DNA from: Comamonadaceae bacterium ALPHA2B
Lineage (GTDB): Bacteria > Pseudomonadota > Gammaproteobacteria > Burkholderiales > Burkholderiaceae_C
Length of the DNA stretch: 64,000 nt
Direction of reading: 5' to 3'
NCBI GenBank assembly: GCA_005503065.1
Contig: SCOE01000001.1
Coordinates: forward strand, 62,001-126,000
Positions 43,220-51,870 of this stretch are shown one piece after another (the stretch's first letter is position 1; every line of letters starts with the position of its first letter). A model generated the notes under the pieces. The model was not told where the DNA came from, searched no databases, and saw only the letters and a program-made list of their open reading frames with translations. Made by a program: the position numbers and the translations under genes.

Positions 43220-43644
43220 ACGACGCCGGCCCGCGGGGCGCCGAGTCCGGCGGCGGCGCGCGCCGGCTGGCCTTGTTCGCGGTGGCCGGCGTGCTCGGCC
43301 TGATCGTCGACGTGGGCGTGCTCTACCTGCTGGCACCCTGGCTGGGCTGGTATGCCGCCCGCGTGCTGTCCTTCCTAGCCGCGGCCACCGCGACCTGGGC
43401 CTTCAACCGACGCTTCACCTTCGCGGTCGATCGTTCCGCCTCGTTGTGGCGCGAGTACCTGTCCTATGTGCTCGCCATGCTCGGCGGCGCGGCAGTGAAC
43501 TACGCGGTCTACGTGCTCACGCTGCGTTCGATCGAGGGCCCATGGGCTGCGGCGCTCGGCGTCGCGCTGGGCAGCCTGTGCGGCATGGTCGTCAACTACC
43601 TCTCGGCGCGGCACCTGGTGTTCCGCTCGCGCGGCCCGCGCTGA
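43216..43644 (+). CDS. GtrA-family membrane protein
   Basis: A 142-residue protein with four hydrophobic helices and the family stretch TWAFNRRFTFAV. It is proposed to flip or position the polyprenyl-phosphate sugar made by the preceding GT2. Its start overlaps the GT2 stop by ATGA. The three genes from 40449 form one coupled unit. Confidence 0.85.
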   Translation: MNDAGPRGAESGGGARRLALFAVAGVLGLIVDVGVLYLLAPWLGWYAARVLSFLAAATATWAFNRRFTFAVDRSASLWREYLSYVLAMLGGAAVNYAVYVLTLRSIEGPWAAALGVALGSLCGMVVNYLSARHLVFRSRGPR

Positions 43645-43679
43645 TCGACAGCGCCACCGAAGGCCGCTAGCGTCGGGGC

Positions 43680-44603
43680 ATGCCGGCCGTGTCCCCCACC
43701 TCGCTTCCGCCCTTCGTCCAGAAACTGCTGGTGCCGCTGCGGCCGCTCACGCCGTTGTGGCGCGCCGCCATGCTGTGGAAGGAGGCCGACGGCCTGCGCA
43801 TGAGCGCCGCGATGTCCTTCTACGGCATCCTCAGCCTCGCACCGCTGCTGGTGCTCATCGTCGCCATCCTCGGCTGGTGGCTGGACCCGGCCTTCGTGCA
43901 GACGCGGCTGGTGGGCGAGATCTCCGCCGTGGTCGGCCAGCGCGGCGCCGAAGCGGTGCGCCAGGCGCTCACCAGTGCGCAGCAGCCCAAGGAAGGGATC
44001 ATCGCCTCGGTGCTGGCCTTCGTGCTGCTGATCTCGGGCGCGACGGGCGTGTTCGCCGAGCTGCAGTCGGCCTTCGAGCGCCTCTGGCGCCAGGGCGGCG
44101 AGCCCGCCCCCGAGACGCCCTGGTGGTACACGGCCTCGCTGCGGCTGCGCGGGCTGGGCTACATCCTGGTCTTCGGCGTGCTGCTGCTGATGTCGCTGGC
44201 GGCGAGCACGGCCATCAACTTCATCGCCGACTGGGCCGGGCAGTGGCTGTCGCTCAAGCCGCTGCTGCGCGGCATCAACGAGCTGATCTCCTTCGCCTTC
44301 TGCACCGGGCTGTTCGCGGGCCTGATGCGGCTGAGCACCGGACCCAAGCCGCGCATGCGCTACATGCTGGTTGGCGGGGCGGTGGGCGCGGTGCTGTTCA
44401 CGCTGGGCAAGCAGGCGCTGGCGCTGTACCTGTCGACGGCGGCCGTGGTGTCGGCCTACGGCGCGGCCGGCTCGCTGGTGGTGATCCTCATGTGGATCTA
44501 CTTCACCTCGGCCATCCTGCTGCTGTCGGCCGGCTGCGCGCGGGCGCTGTCGGACGAAGCGAAGGCGCGCGCGCAGGCAGCGTCGCGCCCAGTCCGGGGC
44601 TGA
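43680..44603 (+). CDS. YihY/UPF0761-family inner-membrane protein
   Basis: A 307-residue membrane protein of the YihY family (once misnamed ribonuclease BN). Six hydrophobic segments and the family stretches SAAMSFYGILSLAPLLVL and GATGVFAELQSAFERLW are visible, with YGAAGSLVVILMWIYFTS near the C-terminus. Function unknown; no nuclease residues are evident. It lies 36 bases after the GtrA gene and may be co-transcribed. It is convergent with the enamidase gene. Confidence 0.9.
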   Translation: MPAVSPTSLPPFVQKLLVPLRPLTPLWRAAMLWKEADGLRMSAAMSFYGILSLAPLLVLIVAILGWWLDPAFVQTRLVGEISAVVGQRGAEAVRQALTSAQQPKEGIIASVLAFVLLISGATGVFAELQSAFERLWRQGGEPAPETPWWYTASLRLRGLGYILVFGVLLLMSLAASTAINFIADWAGQWLSLKPLLRGINELISFAFCTGLFAGLMRLSTGPKPRMRYMLVGGAVGAVLFTLGKQALALYLSTAAVVSAYGAAGSLVVILMWIYFTSAILLLSAGCARALSDEAKARAQAASRPVRG

Positions 44604-44690
44604 CCGGCAAAAGTGCAATCGGGCTGCAGCCCACGCCAGGCGGGCGAAGCAGCCGAATTCGTCACGGTCGTTACGATCGCTTGAGGGGGT

Positions 44691-45890
44691 TCAGTGGCCA
44701 GCCGGAACGACCACCGGCACCTCGGTCGCCGGCGGCGTGTTGCGGCTGCGTCCGGCCCGCACGATGCCGTCGATCATCACCATGCCCACGCCGGGGATGT
44801 CGCCCAGCTGGACACTCTCGAGCAGCGTCTTGCCGGCCGTGTGCTGCGCGCGGTCCATGAAGACGAAGTCTGCCGCGCGGCCGACCTCGACCAGGCCGCA
44901 GTTCAGGTTGCGCATGCGCGCCGTGTTGCCGGTCGCGAAGCAGAACACCACCTCGGCCGGGATGTCGGCCATCGACGAGATCAGCGACACCATGCGCAGG
45001 ATGCCCAGCGGCTGCACGCCCGAGCCGGCCGGGCCATCGGTGCCGAGGATCACGCGGTGCGGGCACTTCAGCTCGATCGCGGCGCGCGCGGCGCCGATGG
45101 CCACGCGCTCGTTGCCGTTGTGCACGATCTCGATGCCGCGCGTGCTCTGCTCGCACAGCTCGCACACGTGCTTGAGCGGCAGCGAGGTGTGGCCGCCGTT
45201 GATGTGGCCGATGATGTCGGCGTCGGCCTCCAGCACCGTGTCCTTGTCGATGTAGCCCGAGCCCGGCACCGAGGGGCCGCCCGTGTGGATGGTGCTCTGG
45301 ATGCCGTACTTGCGCGCCCAGGCCACCATCTCCTTGGCCTCGTAGCCGGCCTTCACCGTGCCCAGGCCCACCTCGCCGAGCAGGCCCACGCCGGCCTCGG
45401 CGAGCTCCTTGAAGTCGCTCTCGACCATGCCCTTCTCGATCACCGGCGCGCCGGCCAGCACCTTCACACCGCCGGGGCGGAAGGCGTCGAAGGCCCGCTG
45501 CGCGGTGATCGCCAGCGCCTTCAGTCCCACGATGTCCCTGGGCCGGCCGGGGTAGTGCACCTCGCCGGCCGAGATCATGGTGGTCACGCCACCGTTCATG
45601 CTCGACTCGATCCAGTTGAGCTGGCTCTGCCGCGGCGTCCAGTCGCCGGCCACCGGGTGCACGTGGCTGTCGATGAGGCCGGGCGCCACGCACACGCCCT
45701 TGGCGTCGATGACGGTCTTGGCGCCCTCGGTGTCGCAGTCCTTGAACTTGCCGACGGCCGTGATCAGCCCGTCGTTCACGACGATGGTGTCGGCATCGAG
45801 GATGGGCCGGTCGATGTCGCCCGAGAGCAGCAGCCCTATGTTCTGGATGACGACCTTGCCCGACTTGCCGCCGGTTGCGATTTCTGCCAT
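44691..45890 (-). CDS. ena: Enamidase (6-oxo-1,4,5,6-tetrahydronicotinate amidohydrolase)
   Basis: A 399-residue amidohydrolase. It begins IQNIGLLLSGDIDRPILDAD, the start style of Eubacterium barkeri enamidase. Metal ligands H76 and H78 lie in GLIDSHVHP; later ligands include EVGLGTVKAG, HTGGPSVPGS, HINGGHTSLP and GTDGPAGSG. The ending GIVRAGRSRNTPPA also fits. Enamidase opens the lactam of tetrahydro-oxonicotinate to ammonia and 2-formylglutarate. It is last in a minus-strand unit with fpr and a TetR gene and overlaps the TetR gene by 55 bases. The assignment rests on remembered family features plus the adjacent 6-hydroxynicotinate reductase gene. Confidence 0.82.
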   Translation of the reverse strand: MAEIATGGKSGKVVIQNIGLLLSGDIDRPILDADTIVVNDGLITAVGKFKDCDTEGAKTVIDAKGVCVAPGLIDSHVHPVAGDWTPRQSQLNWIESSMNGGVTTMISAGEVHYPGRPRDIVGLKALAITAQRAFDAFRPGGVKVLAGAPVIEKGMVESDFKELAEAGVGLLGEVGLGTVKAGYEAKEMVAWARKYGIQSTIHTGGPSVPGSGYIDKDTVLEADADIIGHINGGHTSLPLKHVCELCEQSTRGIEIVHNGNERVAIGAARAAIELKCPHRVILGTDGPAGSGVQPLGILRMVSLISSMADIPAEVVFCFATGNTARMRNLNCGLVEVGRAADFVFMDRAQHTAGKTLLESVQLGDIPGVGMVMIDGIVRAGRSRNTPPATEVPVVVPAGH

Positions 45891-46597
45891 GACTTGCTCT
45901 CTTCGTGAGGTGGGGTGTCGTTGTCGGCCGCGTCCTCGAGCCGCACGGTGCGCAGCACCGCCTCGATGACGAAGTCTTCCCAGTGCGCCACCTTGTCCGG
46001 CGCGTCCAGGGCCTCGTCCAGGAAGGTGGTCAGGGTGTAGCGGTTGGAGGTATAGAAGTAGCCCGAGGCCGCGATCAGCAGGTACACGTCGCGCGCCACC
46101 ACGTCGGCGCGGAACAGCCCCTGCGCCGCGCCTGCCGCCAGGATGTCCGCGATGATCGCCACCGCACGCGAGGAGTACTCGCGCGCCCGCACCGATCGGG
46201 CGATGTGCCGGCCCTTGTGCAGGTTCTCGGTGTTCAGCAGCGTGACGAAGTCGGGGTTGCGCCGGTAGTAGCCGTGCACGAAGCGGATCACCTCGGTGAG
46301 CGCCTCGACCGGCCGCGAGGCATCGAGCGCGATCGCCGCCTCGGCCTCGTCCATGCGCTGGTAGATGCCTTCGAGCACCGCGACGAACAGGCCTTCCTTG
46401 CTGCCGAAGTAGTAGTAGATCATCCGGTCGTACGACTTGGCCGCCTTGGAGATCTTCTCCACGCTGCCGCCGTCGTAGCCGTACTTCGCGAACACCTTGG
46501 TGGCCGCCTTCAGGATCGCGTCGCGCGTCGCCTGCGCCGCCGCCTCCCGCACGCCGGTCTTGCGCTGGGGCTTGGCGACGGTCTTGCGGGTGGTCAT
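45836..46597 (-). CDS. TetR-family regulator of the nicotinate cluster
   Basis: A 253-residue TetR protein with helix-turn-helix VFAKYGYDGGSVEKISKAAK, then SYDRMIYYYFGSKEGLFVAV. A basic 20-residue tail precedes it and a Ser/Arg-rich tail follows. The C-terminal 18 codons overlap the enamidase gene. Probably represses the cluster in the absence of a nicotinate-derived ligand; the palindrome at 47692 is a candidate site. Ligand and site are inference. Confidence 0.85.
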   Translation of the reverse strand: MTTRKTVAKPQRKTGVREAAAQATRDAILKAATKVFAKYGYDGGSVEKISKAAKSYDRMIYYYFGSKEGLFVAVLEGIYQRMDEAEAAIALDASRPVEALTEVIRFVHGYYRRNPDFVTLLNTENLHKGRHIARSVRAREYSSRAVAIIADILAAGAAQGLFRADVVARDVYLLIAASGYFYTSNRYTLTTFLDEALDAPDKVAHWEDFVIEAVLRTVRLEDAADNDTPPHEESKSWQKSQPAASRARSSSRT

Positions 46598-46627
46598 GCG
46601 GTGTGGATGCGAATGCGGGAGCGGGTA

Positions 46628-46736
46628 CCGAACGCAGAGGGCGCAGAGAACTCGCAGAGGTCGCAGAAGAAGACCATCGAAGATTCGGATGTCTTCTCTG
46701 CGCCCTTTGCGGACCCTTTGCGCCCTCTGCGTTCGG
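46628..46736. repeat. Family B long hairpin repeat, copy B2
   Basis: Left end CCGAACGCAGAG (46628-46639), right end CTCTGCGTTCGG (46725-46736): perfect 12-base terminal arms with GGGCGCAGAG/CTCTGCGCCC inside. It is the cleanest copy of the family and separates fpr from the TetR gene. Confidence 0.9.
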
Positions 46737-46750
46737 CGGTCCGCATTCGG

Positions 46751-47524
46751 CTACTTCTCCGCGAAGGCGCGCTCGACGACGTAGTCGCCCGGCGTGCTGG
46801 TGTTGCCTTCCTTGAAGCCGCGGCCTTCGAGGATTTCCTTCATGTCGGTCAGCAGACCGGGGCTGCCGCAGATCATCACGCGGTCCTCGGCCGGATTCAG
46901 CGGCGGCAAGCCCAGGTCGTCGGTGAGCTTGTTGGTGGTGATGAGGTCCGTGATGCGGCCCTGGTTGCGGAACTCCTCGCGCGTCACCGTGGGGTAGTAC
47001 AACAGCTGCTTCTCGATCATCTCGCCCAGGAACTCGTGCTTGGGCAGGTGGTCGACGACCAGGTCGTGGTAGGCCAGCTCGTCGACCTGGCGCACGCCGT
47101 GCACCAGGATGACCTGCTCGAACTTCTCGTAGGTTTCCGGGTCGCGGATCACCGACATGAAAGGCGCCAGGCCGGTGCCGGTGCCGAAGAGGTACAGGCG
47201 CTTGCCGGGCAGCGTGTAGTCGATCAGCAGCGTGCCCGTGGGCTTGCGGCCGACGATGATCGTGTCGCCGACCTGGATGTGCTGCAGGCGCGAGGTGAGG
47301 GGGCCTTCCTCGACCTTGATGCTGAGGAACTCCAGGTGCTCCTCGTAGTTGGGGCTGACGATGCTGTAGGCGCGCAGCAGGGGCTTGTTGTTGACCTTCA
47401 GGCCGATCATCGTGAAGTGGCCGTTGGAGAAGCGCAGCGCCGGGTCGCGCGTGGTCGTGAAGGTGAACAGGCGGTCCGTCCAGTGGTGGACCGAAAGAAC
47501 GCGTTCTTCGCTGAAGGCACTCAT
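46751..47524 (-). CDS. fpr: Ferredoxin-NADP(+) reductase
   Basis: A 257-residue FAD enzyme. The flavin motif RAYSIVSPNYEE (R-x-Y-S), the NADP-site GTGTGLAPFMS and the ending DYVVERAFAEK mark the bacterial subclass. It exchanges electrons between NADPH and ferredoxin or flavodoxin. It is divergent from the 6-hydroxynicotinate reductase gene across a 301-base region, and could supply the reduced ferredoxin that this reductase needs. A housekeeping role in oxidative-stress defence is the alternative. Confidence 0.93.
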   Translation of the reverse strand: MSAFSEERVLSVHHWTDRLFTFTTTRDPALRFSNGHFTMIGLKVNNKPLLRAYSIVSPNYEEHLEFLSIKVEEGPLTSRLQHIQVGDTIIVGRKPTGTLLIDYTLPGKRLYLFGTGTGLAPFMSVIRDPETYEKFEQVILVHGVRQVDELAYHDLVVDHLPKHEFLGEMIEKQLLYYPTVTREEFRNQGRITDLITTNKLTDDLGLPPLNPAEDRVMICGSPGLLTDMKEILEGRGFKEGNTSTPGDYVVERAFAEK

Positions 47525-47825
47525 GGCGGTTTCGAAAACAGTGGTTGACAGAGGGAATGGCGGGCGACGGGAATGCTTGCGAACGATGGCTGGCGCGTCA
47601 ACCGGCTGGGGCCGCCCAATTGTCGTTCACGGTGCACCGTCTCGGTGAATGCGCCTCGGGAAAACCACCCATGCAAGCTTCGCGCCGCACCGCTACATTC
47701 CATTCCATGTAGCAACCGCAACATGAAAGTGGAGCAAATGCTACACAAAACGATGGTGGCGCTCAAGCGGCACGCGGGCACGCTTGTTGCAGGTGAGAGC
47801 GCCTCATCTCCATGGATGACCCACG
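47525..47825. promoter_or_regulatory. Divergent fpr / hnr control region
   Basis: A 301-base non-coding interval, AT-richer than its surroundings near the hnr side. It contains the palindrome at 47692-47713 plus a third TGCTACA half-site at 47739. No convincing gene is seen in it. Confidence 0.7.
47692..47713. promoter_or_regulatory. Candidate TetR operator, GCTACAT-N8-ATGTAGC
   Basis: A perfect 7-base inverted repeat with an 8-base spacer. A further half-site TGCTACA at 47739-47745 makes a second inverted pair with TGTAGCA at 47708. The size and symmetry suit a TetR dimer, and the only TetR gene in the cluster is nearby. Confidence 0.65.
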
Positions 47826-49451
47826 ATGACTGAACACACCAAGACCGACGGGCTGCCGAGCATGGACCTGCCCGTCGTGCCCGATGCGGCGGGCCTGGGC
47901 TACGGCAAGTCGCCGGTGCGCAACGAGCGCATGAGCGCCGCCAAGGTCGAATGCAACGCCTGCCCCGTGCTCTGCCAGATTTCCGAGGGCCGCACGGGCG
48001 CCTGCGACCGCTACGCCAACCGCGCCGGGGTGCTGGTGCGCGTCGACCCGGTGGTGCTGCTGCGCCGCGAGCTGGCCACCGAGGCGCCGGCGCTGGTCTC
48101 CTTCGCACGCCCCGGCGCCGAGGGCGAGGCGGCGGACGCCGGCGTGCCGGCCGACTGGAACGGCGACCTGCTGCACGCCAACGAGGTCTTCGTCACCGGC
48201 ATCGGCGCCTCCACCACCTACCCCGACTACAAGCCGGCGCCTTTCATCGTCGGCTCCAAGGCCGACGGCGTCGACATGGTGACCGTGGTGACCGAAGGCA
48301 TCTTCAGCTACTGCAGCGTGAAGGTGAAGATCGACACCGACCGCTTCCTCGGCGCCGAGCAGGCCAACGTTCGCTACAAGGGCGAGGTGGTGGGCCACGT
48401 GACCACGGCCGAATACGGCTCGCAGATGCTCTCGCTCGGCGGCGTGCACCACCTCACCGGCGGCAGCAAGAAGGAAGGCCGCATGACGCTGGAGCTCATG
48501 CAGAACCTGTGCAACAAGCAGGCGGCCGAATGCACCATCGACGGCGGGGCCAGCCTCGTCATCCAGGCGGGCAGGGCGCCCATCGTCAACGGCGTCGAGG
48601 AGCAGCGCATGCGCGTGGGCTGCGGTTCGGCCACCGTGGGCATCTTCGCCAAGCAGCTGCTCGAACTGGCCGACGAGGTGGTGGTGGTCGACGACCACAT
48701 CACCGGCGTGCTCACCGAGCACCAGGCCGGCCGCTGCCTGTCGATGGCACCCTCGGGCATCCAGATGCGCGGGCGCAAGTCCACGCCGGGGCGCTACTTC
48801 CAGGTCGCCAACCCCGGCAGCGGCTGGGGCGGCACCGACATCGCCGACCCGCTGTCCATCATCGAGGGCTGGGAACCCGGCGTCGCCAGGCCCGGACTTC
48901 GCCTGCTCATGACCTCCACCACCGGCGAGCAGGCGCAGTGGTACGTGCTCGACGACAACCTGCAACCCATCGAGCAGCCCATGCCGCCCGCGGTGCAGCG
49001 CGTGGTCGACCGCATCGGCGAGAACTGCGAGCCGTCCCTGTGCACCGTGCTCTTCCTCGGCGGCGCGGGCGGCAGCCTGCGCGCCGGCGTCACCGAAAAT
49101 CCGATCCTTCTCACGCGCGCCATCAAGCAGGCGATGGTCAACGTGACCTGCGGTGGCGCGCCGGCCTATGTGTGGCCGGGCGGCGGCATCACCGTCATGG
49201 TCGACGTGATGCGCATGCCCGACAACAGCTTCGGCACCGTGCCCACGCCGGCCATCATCGCGCCCATCGAGTTCAGCATGCGCCTGGACGATTACGCGGC
49301 GCTCGGCGGCCACGTCGACCATGTCATGCCGCTCGGCAAGGCGCTGGCCCGCGGCGCCTGGCAGGACGACGGCGCCCCCACGGCGCGTGAGTGGCGCCGC
49401 GCGGACGGCGTCAATCCGTGGCCGCTGGGACATGGCCCCATGCTGGGCTGA
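47826..49451 (+). CDS. hnr: 6-hydroxynicotinate reductase
   Basis: A 541-residue protein resembling 6-hydroxynicotinate reductases, which use reduced ferredoxin to make 6-oxo-1,4,5,6-tetrahydronicotinate. An Fe-S site is suggested by C43, C46, C50 and C60 (VECNACPVLCQISEGRTGAC). Later segments include GIGASTTYPDYKPAPFIVGS, GSKKEGRMTLELMQNLCNKQ and the Gly-rich ISMG-like turn GGAPAYVWPGGG. A DHITGVLT stretch at 290-297 resembles, but does not match, flavinylation motifs. It heads the plus-strand unit and is divergent from fpr. Assignment depends on family recall supported by the NicAB and enamidase neighbours. Confidence 0.8.
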   Translation: MTEHTKTDGLPSMDLPVVPDAAGLGYGKSPVRNERMSAAKVECNACPVLCQISEGRTGACDRYANRAGVLVRVDPVVLLRRELATEAPALVSFARPGAEGEAADAGVPADWNGDLLHANEVFVTGIGASTTYPDYKPAPFIVGSKADGVDMVTVVTEGIFSYCSVKVKIDTDRFLGAEQANVRYKGEVVGHVTTAEYGSQMLSLGGVHHLTGGSKKEGRMTLELMQNLCNKQAAECTIDGGASLVIQAGRAPIVNGVEEQRMRVGCGSATVGIFAKQLLELADEVVVVDDHITGVLTEHQAGRCLSMAPSGIQMRGRKSTPGRYFQVANPGSGWGGTDIADPLSIIEGWEPGVARPGLRLLMTSTTGEQAQWYVLDDNLQPIEQPMPPAVQRVVDRIGENCEPSLCTVLFLGGAGGSLRAGVTENPILLTRAIKQAMVNVTCGGAPAYVWPGGGITVMVDVMRMPDNSFGTVPTPAIIAPIEFSMRLDDYAALGGHVDHVMPLGKALARGAWQDDGAPTAREWRRADGVNPWPLGHGPMLG

Positions 49452-49461
49452 CGGGGCGGCC

Positions 49462-50361
49462 GTGGCAGCGACGCGTGCCCTGCTCGACGGCGGGCGCTGG
49501 CATTTCCAGCACGGCCCGATGGACGTCGTGCTGCAGGCCGAGGGCGAGCCGCAGGCCGTCGCGGCCGCGCATGCCGAGGCCTGGGCGCGCTTCGTGCCGT
49601 TGCTCGACGAGCTCGTGGCCGAGCTGCCGCTGCTCAAGCAGCCCATCGCGGCCGGCGCCGTGCCGGCCGGCCCGGTGGCCCGCCGCATGTGGGACGCGTG
49701 TGCGGTGCACGCGCCGCTCTTCATGACGCCGATGGCGGCCGTCGCCGGCGCGGTCGCGCAGGAACTGATCGCCGCCTACCGCCGTGCCGGCATCGTGCGC
49801 GCCTGGGCCAACAACGGCGGCGACATCGCCTTCCACCTGGCGCCCGGTACGTCGGCACGCGTGGGGCTGTACGCCGACCTGGCGCGCTTCGACCCGGCCG
49901 ACGCCGCGGCCCTGCGCACCGATGGCCAGTTCGACGTGCATGCCGCCCAGCCCGTGCGCGGCGTGGCCACGAGCGGCTGGCGCGGCCGCAGCTTCTCGCT
50001 GGGCATCGCCGACAGCGTGACCGTGCTCGCCGCGACCGCGGCGGGCGCCGACGCCGCGGCCACCGTCATCGCCAATGCCGTGGACGTGTCGCACCCGGAC
50101 ATCCGCCGCCTGCCGGCCAGCGAATGCAAGGACGGCAGCGACCTGGGCGACACGCCTGTCACGGTGGAAGTCCCGACCCTGCCGCCCCAGGTCGTCGCAC
50201 AGGCACTGGATGCGGGCGCGCGGCGCGCCCGCGCGGTGCAGGCGGCCGGACACGCCTTCGCCGCGATACTCGTTTGCCAGGGGCAATGGCGACTTGTGCA
50301 GCCCTTAAGCTCGGCGTCCGGCGAGGCCGGGCAGCCCGCACTTGGTTCAGTATTTGCTTAA
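49462..50361 (+). CDS. UPF0280 (ApbE-superfamily) protein
   Basis: A 299-residue protein from GTG 49462; ATG 49432, overlapping hnr by 20 bases, is an alternative. The family start is visible in DGGRWHFQHGPMDVVLQAEG, with NNGGDIAFHL, VATSGWRGRSFSLGIADSVT and the C-terminal DLGDTPVTVEV. UPF0280 proteins share the fold of ApbE flavin transferases. Its place directly after hnr suggests cofactor attachment or maturation of that flavoenzyme. That is inference; no biochemical function is established. Confidence 0.82.
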   Translation: MAATRALLDGGRWHFQHGPMDVVLQAEGEPQAVAAAHAEAWARFVPLLDELVAELPLLKQPIAAGAVPAGPVARRMWDACAVHAPLFMTPMAAVAGAVAQELIAAYRRAGIVRAWANNGGDIAFHLAPGTSARVGLYADLARFDPADAAALRTDGQFDVHAAQPVRGVATSGWRGRSFSLGIADSVTVLAATAAGADAAATVIANAVDVSHPDIRRLPASECKDGSDLGDTPVTVEVPTLPPQVVAQALDAGARRARAVQAAGHAFAAILVCQGQWRLVQPLSSASGEAGQPALGSVFA

Positions 50362-50383
50362 CGAAAAGCAAGGCATCCTTTCC

Positions 50384-51028
50384 ATGATCGACATCCGACG
50401 CGTCTTCACCCAGGTCGAGACCATCCACCACGAGTTCGGCCCGCGCGCCGCGACGCCGCTGGTGCGTGGTGCGATCGCCGCGGTGCTGACCAATCCCTTC
50501 GCAGGCCGCTACGAGCCCGACATCCTGCCCATGATGGACCTGCTGGAGCCGGTGGGCGTCGACATGGCGCACCGGCTGCATGCCGCGATGGACGTGCCGC
50601 TCGATCGAATCGCCACCTACGGCAAGGGCGCCATCGTCGGCGCCGCCGGCGAACTCGAGCACGGCGCGCTGTGGCACGTGCCCGGCGGCTACGCGATGCG
50701 CGAGCTGCTGGGCTGGAAGGGCGACCGTGCGGCGTACAAGGCCGGCACCGTCGACGAGAAGAAGACCGGCCAGCCCGGCAACGCACTGTCGATCGTGCCC
50801 TCGACCAAGAAGGTCGGCCCGCCGGGCGCCGCGCTCGACGTGCCGCTCACCAACATCAACGCCAGCTACGTGCGCGGCCAGTTCGACGCCATCGAGGTGC
50901 GCGTGCCCGGTGCGCCCGAATCGGACGAGATCGTCTTCATCCTCGCCATGAGCACCGGCTACCGCGTGCACGATCGCGTGGGTGGCCTGCGCGCCGAGAA
51001 CATCGCCCAGTGGGACGGGCTGCGGTGA
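50384..51028 (+). CDS. DUF1185 'amino acid synthesis' family protein, first copy
   Basis: A 214-residue protein of the AA_synth family. Its shared features with the next paralogue are IAAVLTNPFAGRYEPDI, ATYGKGAIVGAAGELEHGAL, ALDVPLTNINASYVRGQFDA and VGGLRAENI. No catalytic residue is established; conserved Lys, His, Glu and Asp in the YGKG/ELEH segment are candidates. It begins 23 bases after UPF0280. Probably a metabolic enzyme acting after enamidase, by position only. Confidence 0.82.
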   Translation: MIDIRRVFTQVETIHHEFGPRAATPLVRGAIAAVLTNPFAGRYEPDILPMMDLLEPVGVDMAHRLHAAMDVPLDRIATYGKGAIVGAAGELEHGALWHVPGGYAMRELLGWKGDRAAYKAGTVDEKKTGQPGNALSIVPSTKKVGPPGAALDVPLTNINASYVRGQFDAIEVRVPGAPESDEIVFILAMSTGYRVHDRVGGLRAENIAQWDGLR

Positions 51029-51054
51029 ATCGACAGGTCGTCGAAGACGGGCAG

Positions 51055-51099
51055 CCGAACGCAGAGGTCGCGAAGGTTTCGCAGAAGTCGCAAAGAAGA
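51055..51099 (+). repeat. Family B repeat, truncated copy B3
   Basis: Only the left arm CCGAACGCAGAGGTCGCGAA and the following GCAGAAGTCGCAAAG block remain; no right arm is present before the next gene starts at 51114. It forms the spacer between the two DUF1185 genes. Confidence 0.7.
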
Positions 51100-51113
51100 C
51101 AAGTGAAGGATCA

Positions 51114-51701
51114 ATGATGTCAGTCGATATTCGCAAGCTGGTGGTGCAGGTGGACGAAACGCGCAAGGAGATGGGCCGGGTCATCGACCCGCCCACGCGC
51201 CGCGCCGTCGCGATCGCCGTCATCGCCAACCCCTACGCCGGCCGCTACAGCGAGAACCTCGACGAGCTGATCGCCATCGGCGAGGAGCTCGGCGCGTTGC
51301 TGGGCCAGAAGGCCGTGAAGGCGCTGGGCATCGAGCCCGGCCAGGCCCAGAGCTACGGCAAGGCCGCGATCGTCGGCGAGGGCGGCGAGCTGGAGCATGC
51401 GGCCGCCATCCTGCATCCCAAGCTGGGCGCACCGCTGCGCGTGGCCGTCGAGAAGGGCGCGGCGCTGGTGCCGTCGGCCAAGAAGCGCGGCACGCTGGGC
51501 ACCGCCATCGACGTGCCCCTGGGCCACAAGGACGCCGCCTTCGTGCGCAGCCATTTCGACGCCGTCGAGGCACGCGTCGGCGATGCGCCGCGCGCCGGCG
51601 AGATCGTCGTGGCCGTGGCCGTGACCGACAGCGGCCGGCCGCTGCCGCGCATCGGCGGGCTGCAGGTGTCCGAAATCAAGGGCGAAGATGGTCTTCGCTG
51701 A
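51114..51701 (+). CDS. DUF1185 'amino acid synthesis' family protein, second copy
   Basis: A 195-residue paralogue of the preceding protein: IAVIANPYAGRYSENLDELI, SYGKAAIVGEGGELEHAAAI, GTAIDVPLGHKDAAFVRSHF and IGGLQVSEI. It lacks about 15 residues present between these blocks in the first copy. The pair may form a hetero-oligomer or catalyse successive steps. ATG 51114 or 51117, with GAAGGA upstream. Function unknown. Confidence 0.82.
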   Translation: MMSVDIRKLVVQVDETRKEMGRVIDPPTRRAVAIAVIANPYAGRYSENLDELIAIGEELGALLGQKAVKALGIEPGQAQSYGKAAIVGEGGELEHAAAILHPKLGAPLRVAVEKGAALVPSAKKRGTLGTAIDVPLGHKDAAFVRSHFDAVEARVGDAPRAGEIVVAVAVTDSGRPLPRIGGLQVSEIKGEDGLR

Positions 51702-51719
51702 AAGCCAGAAGCAGGCAGC

Positions 51720-51832
51720 CGAACGCAGAGGTCGCAAAGAATCCGCGGAGGGCGCAGAGAAAGCCAAAAAAGGAATTTCTTCTGTCTTCTCTGCGCCCTC
51801 TGCGTAGTTTTTGCATTTCTTCTGCGTTCGGC
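51720..51832. repeat. Family B long hairpin repeat, copy B4
   Basis: Left end CCGAACGCAG, right end CTGCGTTCGG, with GGGCGCAGAGAA/TTCTCTGCGCCC as a strong inner pairing. It lies between the second DUF1185 gene and the binding-protein gene and could reduce read-through or protect transcript ends. Confidence 0.85.
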
Positions 51833-51870
51833 TGTCCGAATTTCCTGTCGAGTTTTTCAAGGAGTCTCCA

